From assembly GCA_027371515.1 (NCBI GenBank), contig DAHXMX010000005.1:1-18015 (forward strand): 18,015 nt of DNA, in the 5' to 3' direction. Shown here piece after piece: positions 15,291 to 18,015 of the stretch. This stretch comes from Neisseriaceae bacterium (GTDB lineage: Bacteria; Pseudomonadota; Gammaproteobacteria; Burkholderiales; UBA11063). Under the pieces are notes generated by a model that was not told the origin of the DNA, searched no databases, and worked only from the letters and a program-made list of their open reading frames with translations. Within the stretch, counting starts at the first letter, position 1. Each line of letters starts with the position of its first letter. Made by a program: the position numbers and the translations under genes.

Positions 15291-16625
15291 TTAAGGTAAC
15301 TTTTGTAAAATATCGGTTAGTTTTGAGATTTGAGACAAAACGCTTAGTTTTAAATCTTCCTTTTTGGATTTTTCATCTTCGAGATGTTTTTCATCAGTAG
15401 GTTTATCCGTTGGCTTATTATCACTTAGTGCAGTTTGTTGGATTTCCTCAGTAGCGATTGCTTCATCAGTAAATTTTTTAAGATAATCAATTGCATCATT
15501 GTTTTTGCCATTTTTAAGCATATCGCATAAAATTGCTGCATGTTCTTTGGTGAAATGAGGTCGATCACTGGCAGTATCTGGTTCGGATAACTTGGTTTCA
15601 GGTTTAGGTTCGGCAGTATTAGCTTCAGCTTCTTTATTTTTTGATAATTTAAGGCTTTCCTGTACTGCATTGGATATTTCCTCAGCAGTTTGCACTAATA
15701 CGGTTTTATCTTTGGACATCACTAATTCCTCCATCCTAAAGGCTTGTTTATTTTTGTTATACACCCGCAAGTCAACTGCATTGGGTAATAATTTAATTGT
15801 GCTAAGTAAAATATTGCGGTCATTATCCGAACTCATATTAACTAAATTGGTTACCAATAAATCACGGTCACGTGGGTAAATCTTACCGAACTGTACCAAG
15901 CCCAGAACAGTGCGTTCCAAACTTCGTTTATTTCTAATTGAGGATAATTTAGTATCAATGTCGGTGACCTCATTATTAATGGCAGATAGTTTCTTGCTTA
16001 ATTCACCAATAGTTTGTGCCAGCATCGTTTTATCGGGCTTAATACCATTTTGTGACATCTTGATAATTTGCGCACCATCAATAGCACCGTATACAGTGAA
16101 GCTAATCTCTTCTAGCTTATTACTGTCAGGATAAAATGCCATGCTGATTTGGTTTAAAATACCACCTTTTACTTTATCCACATACTCTTTGGTGCTGATA
16201 AATAACTTACCCCAGATCTCGCCATAGGTGTCGGTTATTTCTTTAAATTCAAGCCGTCCAAGCACTCTACCTACAACAAAGCTATTATGCAATGTATGCT
16301 CAGTAGTAACTGGTGCAAGCGTTACTTCATCAAGTGATAGTTCTGGTGTTTTTTTACGCAGGAGTTTTTCGAGGAATATACGACCGATGGGTTCTTTTTT
16401 GTTAGCCTGAATTTTGCTATATTCAGCTTCTACTTCGAGGTTATAAGTATTGACTAAGCCTTGCAGTTGCTCTTTAGATAATGCAACGGATACGCCATTG
16501 GCATCGGTAAACGTGCCAACTTTACATAGCAATGCTGTAACAATTAAAGCATCGTCCTGCTCTTGGTACGTTTGCACTTCACCAGTATTGCTAAAGACAT
16601 ATTTATTGGGTTTGTTATTTTGCAT
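15291..16625 (-). CDS. Phage prohead protease/scaffold-like protein
   Basis: Protein of 444 aa from ATG 16625, chosen because GGAG (16635-16638) lies nine bases upstream; the frame is open to ATG 16661 without a site. Residues about 25-190 look like a phage I-type capsid protease: GRVLGRLEF, then NQISMAFYPD and LEEISFTVYGAIDGAQI (about 171-187), matching the 'EIS…A…A' pattern around the catalytic serine of prohead proteases. A coiled-coil-like segment (LSKKLSAINNEVTDIDTKLS) follows, then FGKIYPRDRDLLV, a motif common in protease-scaffold fusions. A K/E/P-rich disordered region leads to a helical C-terminus. It would cleave and scaffold the capsid shell and is the first gene of the block. Catalytic residues are not proven. 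Confidence 0.6.
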   Translation of the reverse strand: MQNNKPNKYVFSNTGEVQTYQEQDDALIVTALLCKVGTFTDANGVSVALSKEQLQGLVNTYNLEVEAEYSKIQANKKEPIGRIFLEKLLRKKTPELSLDEVTLAPVTTEHTLHNSFVVGRVLGRLEFKEITDTYGEIWGKLFISTKEYVDKVKGGILNQISMAFYPDSNKLEEISFTVYGAIDGAQIIKMSQNGIKPDKTMLAQTIGELSKKLSAINNEVTDIDTKLSSIRNKRSLERTVLGLVQFGKIYPRDRDLLVTNLVNMSSDNDRNILLSTIKLLPNAVDLRVYNKNKQAFRMEELVMSKDKTVLVQTAEEISNAVQESLKLSKNKEAEANTAEPKPETKLSEPDTASDRPHFTKEHAAILCDMLKNGKNNDAIDYLKKFTDEAIATEEIQQTALSDNKPTDKPTDEKHLEDEKSKKEDLKLSVLSQISKLTDILQKLP

Positions 16626-16734
16626 TGATAATTGCTCCATATAAGAAGCAATTTTATGCATTATGTGTGATTTGGTTTGTTTCTAATGGTGATTCTGGAT
16701 AAATTCATAAAATAGTGTGATATCTATTCTGGTC

Positions 16735-16764
16735 ATATAAATTCAGCTACATAATGAATGTCAG
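16735..16764 (-). promoter_or_regulatory. Possible promoter of the capsid module
   Basis: On the minus strand CTGACA (16759-16764), an 18-base spacer and TTATAT (16735-16740), lying 110 bases ahead of the protease/scaffold start in the 180-base gap after the oxygenase gene. Each box has mismatches to consensus in AT-rich DNA, so the call is weak. Read-through from the upstream gene is an alternative. Confidence 0.3.
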
Positions 16765-16841
16765 TATCTAAAATAAAGAGCATAGAAGATATTCTAATTA
16801 GGATATAACATTCTATAATAAAACATAAATCACAATTGCCT

Positions 16842-17867
16842 CTACAATTCACTAATAATCAAATCCTCTATTAAATTATCTAAATTACGCAAAATATAGT
16901 TATCAGTGTTTTGACCAGCCCAAAGAGAGATGTATTCTGGATTATCCTGTTTTTTTGCTTCTTGTCTAATAGCAGATGTCAAATAATGTTGATATGGGAA
17001 ATCATAGTATAGCTTATTTTGAGTTAATGCAAATAATTTATTCTTAATTCCTCTAGCCCATTTACCAGTAATATTATTGGTTAATTCAGTACTATTTGCT
17101 GAAATAATAAAATTTTTACACGATAAAGAAAGATTACTTTCTGTAGTCATCATGAATGCTGTTCCCATTTGTATATAATCTGCTCCGATAGCAAGATATT
17201 CTTTGTAATTATTAGATGAAATACCTCCTGATGCAATTATCGTGGTTTTATTATTTATCAATCTTACCTCACAAATAAGATCACGAGTTTTATTAAGGTT
17301 TACTTCATTGGATAAGAAACTTGCTTGATGTCCACCCGCTTCATTTCCTTGTAAAACTACAGCGTCTGCACCATGATTGCAGCAGTATTCAAATTCTTGA
17401 AGATTAGTAGCATTTCCAATAATTTTTATTCCGGAAGCCTTTAGTTTATTTATCGAATACGGACTAAAAAAACCGAAAGTACAACTAACGATTGGAACAG
17501 AGTGTTTAATGAATAGCTCGATATAATCGCTTTCTGGAATTGTTTTAGGCGTAATAAATATATCTTTATGATCTAATCCGATACTTATTTCAACTTCCTC
17601 AAAATTATCAGGTACTGCCAGAGTTTCCTCAGTATATCTCTCGCCTTCAAGAAATATGTTCACTCCAAATAAATAATTTTTAGCGCTAAGGCTACTTTTC
17701 ACTGTTACTATAAACTCTTCCAATTTATTAATAGTTAAGTAACCGCCTGGTATAAATCCCAATAAGCCACGATTACTAACTTTAGCCACAAAATCAGCTG
17801 TTAATATTCCTCCAGCCATTGGGGCTTGTATAATTGGGTATTTTATATCAAATATTTTCCTATTCAT
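16842..17867 (-). CDS. Nitronate monooxygenase / 2-nitropropane dioxygenase family protein
   Basis: FMN-binding TIM-barrel protein of 341 aa in the nitronate monooxygenase (NMO) family, which oxidises alkyl nitronates such as propionate 3-nitronate. Visible are the N-terminal flavin motif IIQAPMAGG (12-20), GIKIIGNATNLQE (about 146-158), VLQGNEAGGHQ with the likely catalytic H180, ASGGISS (212-218), the phosphate-binding GADYIQMGTAFM (228-239) and the C-terminal LWAGQN typical of bacterial NMO. FabK-type enoyl reductases share the fold but usually lack this C-terminal motif. AAAGGAG (17874-17880) six bases before the ATG supports the start. It follows a LeuB-type gene by 26 bases and precedes the phage block by about 216 bases; a functional link to either is not evident. 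Confidence 0.85.
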   Translation of the reverse strand: MNRKIFDIKYPIIQAPMAGGILTADFVAKVSNRGLLGFIPGGYLTINKLEEFIVTVKSSLSAKNYLFGVNIFLEGERYTEETLAVPDNFEEVEISIGLDHKDIFITPKTIPESDYIELFIKHSVPIVSCTFGFFSPYSINKLKASGIKIIGNATNLQEFEYCCNHGADAVVLQGNEAGGHQASFLSNEVNLNKTRDLICEVRLINNKTTIIASGGISSNNYKEYLAIGADYIQMGTAFMMTTESNLSLSCKNFIISANSTELTNNITGKWARGIKNKLFALTQNKLYYDFPYQHYLTSAIRQEAKKQDNPEYISLWAGQNTDNYILRNLDNLIEDLIISEL

Positions 17868-17893
17868 TTGTATCTCCTTTTATTTTATATATT

Positions 17894-18015
17894 TTATTTA
17901 TTCTCCAGCACTTTTTTCAACTCTATAAACACTTTTTCTCCCATTTCTCGGGTACCCACGATCTTTTTTGTCCCGTCTCCCCGGATGTCCGTCGTCCGGT
18001 AACCCTCTTTCAGGA
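17894..18015 (-). CDS. leuB: 3-Isopropylmalate dehydrogenase-type protein, C-terminal end only
   Basis: The last 39 codons of a gene that enters from beyond the right edge. The peptide contains EGYRTTDIRGDGTKKIVGTR followed by EMGEKVFIELKKVLENK and a TAA stop. The pattern of RT-x-DI, then GTK-x-VGT-x-EMG, is the conserved C-terminus of β-decarboxylating dehydrogenases, closest to LeuB (leucine synthesis). Isocitrate, homoisocitrate or tartrate dehydrogenase remain possible because the specificity residues are outside. The last 75 bases of the window contain 42 G or C by hand count, with codons such as CGG, GGG and CTG, unlike the AT-rich genes in the rest of the window. Confidence 0.65.
   Translation of the reverse strand, partial: LKEGYRTTDIRGDGTKKIVGTREMGEKVFIELKKVLENK

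Larger units (their letters stand above)
11586..16625 (-). mobile_element. Orphan lambda-like capsid (head) gene module
   Basis: Seven intact, closely spaced phage structural genes, all leftward, in the order protease/scaffold, decoration protein, major capsid protein, small unknown, connector-like, tail-completion-like and tail-terminator-like. The order parallels lambda C/Nu3-D-E-F-Z-U. Terminase, portal, tail tube, tape measure, lysis, integrase and repressor genes are not present in the window, and host-type genes sit immediately on both sides. I see no direct repeats that would mark attachment sites. The reading frames show no decay. Confidence 0.75.

Noticed and set aside
16662..16841. 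Possible integrase, tRNA or small gene in the gap before the capsid block
   Set aside because: No frame of useful length, no tRNA-like cloverleaf and no repeats were seen; only a weak promoter candidate is listed.
11611..16846. TGTAGAGG at 11611-11618 and its reverse complement at 16839-16846, bracketing the phage block
   Set aside because: Eight bases in inverted orientation is close to chance over this distance, lies inside coding ends, and attachment sites would be direct repeats.
1..18015. CRISPR array, tRNA or rRNA genes
   Set aside because: No regularly spaced repeats and no recognisable tRNA or rRNA sequence were found by eye on either strand.

Overview
The window is AT-rich chromosomal DNA from a bacterium. 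It holds a fatty-acid β-oxidation operon, an IS30-type insertion sequence, a few housekeeping genes and a block of phage capsid genes. A proteobacterial FadE with N-terminal membrane segments, a fadB-fadA-fadD-fadE gene order, class II fumarase and CutA suggest a gammaproteobacterium. The low GC and the fad gene order recall Francisella and its relatives (Thiotrichales). That placement is an inference from general familiarity, not from a search.

Left part (1-7253, minus strand): one leftward operon, fadB, fadA, fadD, fadE, with gaps of 19-34 bases, starting from a near-consensus sigma-70 promoter at 7225-7253. Together the genes cover activation of fatty acids (FadD), acyl-CoA dehydrogenation (FadE, cut by the window edge), hydration plus 3-hydroxyacyl dehydrogenation (FadB, with the dehydrogenase half first as in Bacillus FadN) and thiolysis (FadA). 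The FadB start is most likely a GTG at 7193, because a Shine-Dalgarno site lies inside the longer reading.

Middle (7429-11605, plus strand): a 1.3 kb IS30-family element with imperfect 27-base terminal inverted repeats (23 of 27 match), an intact DDE transposase, a terminator-like hairpin on each side of the transposase and a structured 3' region. Its right end abuts the last ~90 codons of an MFS transporter whose 5' part is gone, so the insertion came with a deletion. The MFS remnant overlaps the start of fumC by ATGA. A secreted α/β-hydrolase and cutA follow.

Right part (11586-16661, minus strand): seven tightly packed, intact phage virion genes in lambda-like order: protease/scaffold, decoration protein, major capsid protein, a small unknown, a head-tail connector-like protein, a tail-completion-like protein and a tail-terminator-like protein. 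Terminase, portal, tail tube, lysis, integrase and regulatory genes are absent here. Host-type genes sit directly on both sides (cutA, overlapping by 20 bases, and a nitronate monooxygenase family gene). This orphan head module is the most interesting object in the window. It could be a recent prophage remnant, one part of a dispersed prophage or gene-transfer-agent-like system, or a domesticated capsid.

Right edge (16842-18015, minus strand): a nitronate monooxygenase/2-nitropropane dioxygenase family protein, preceded by the last 39 codons of a LeuB-type dehydrogenase. The latter's base composition is clearly richer in G+C than everything else, hinting at gene transfer or a contig join.
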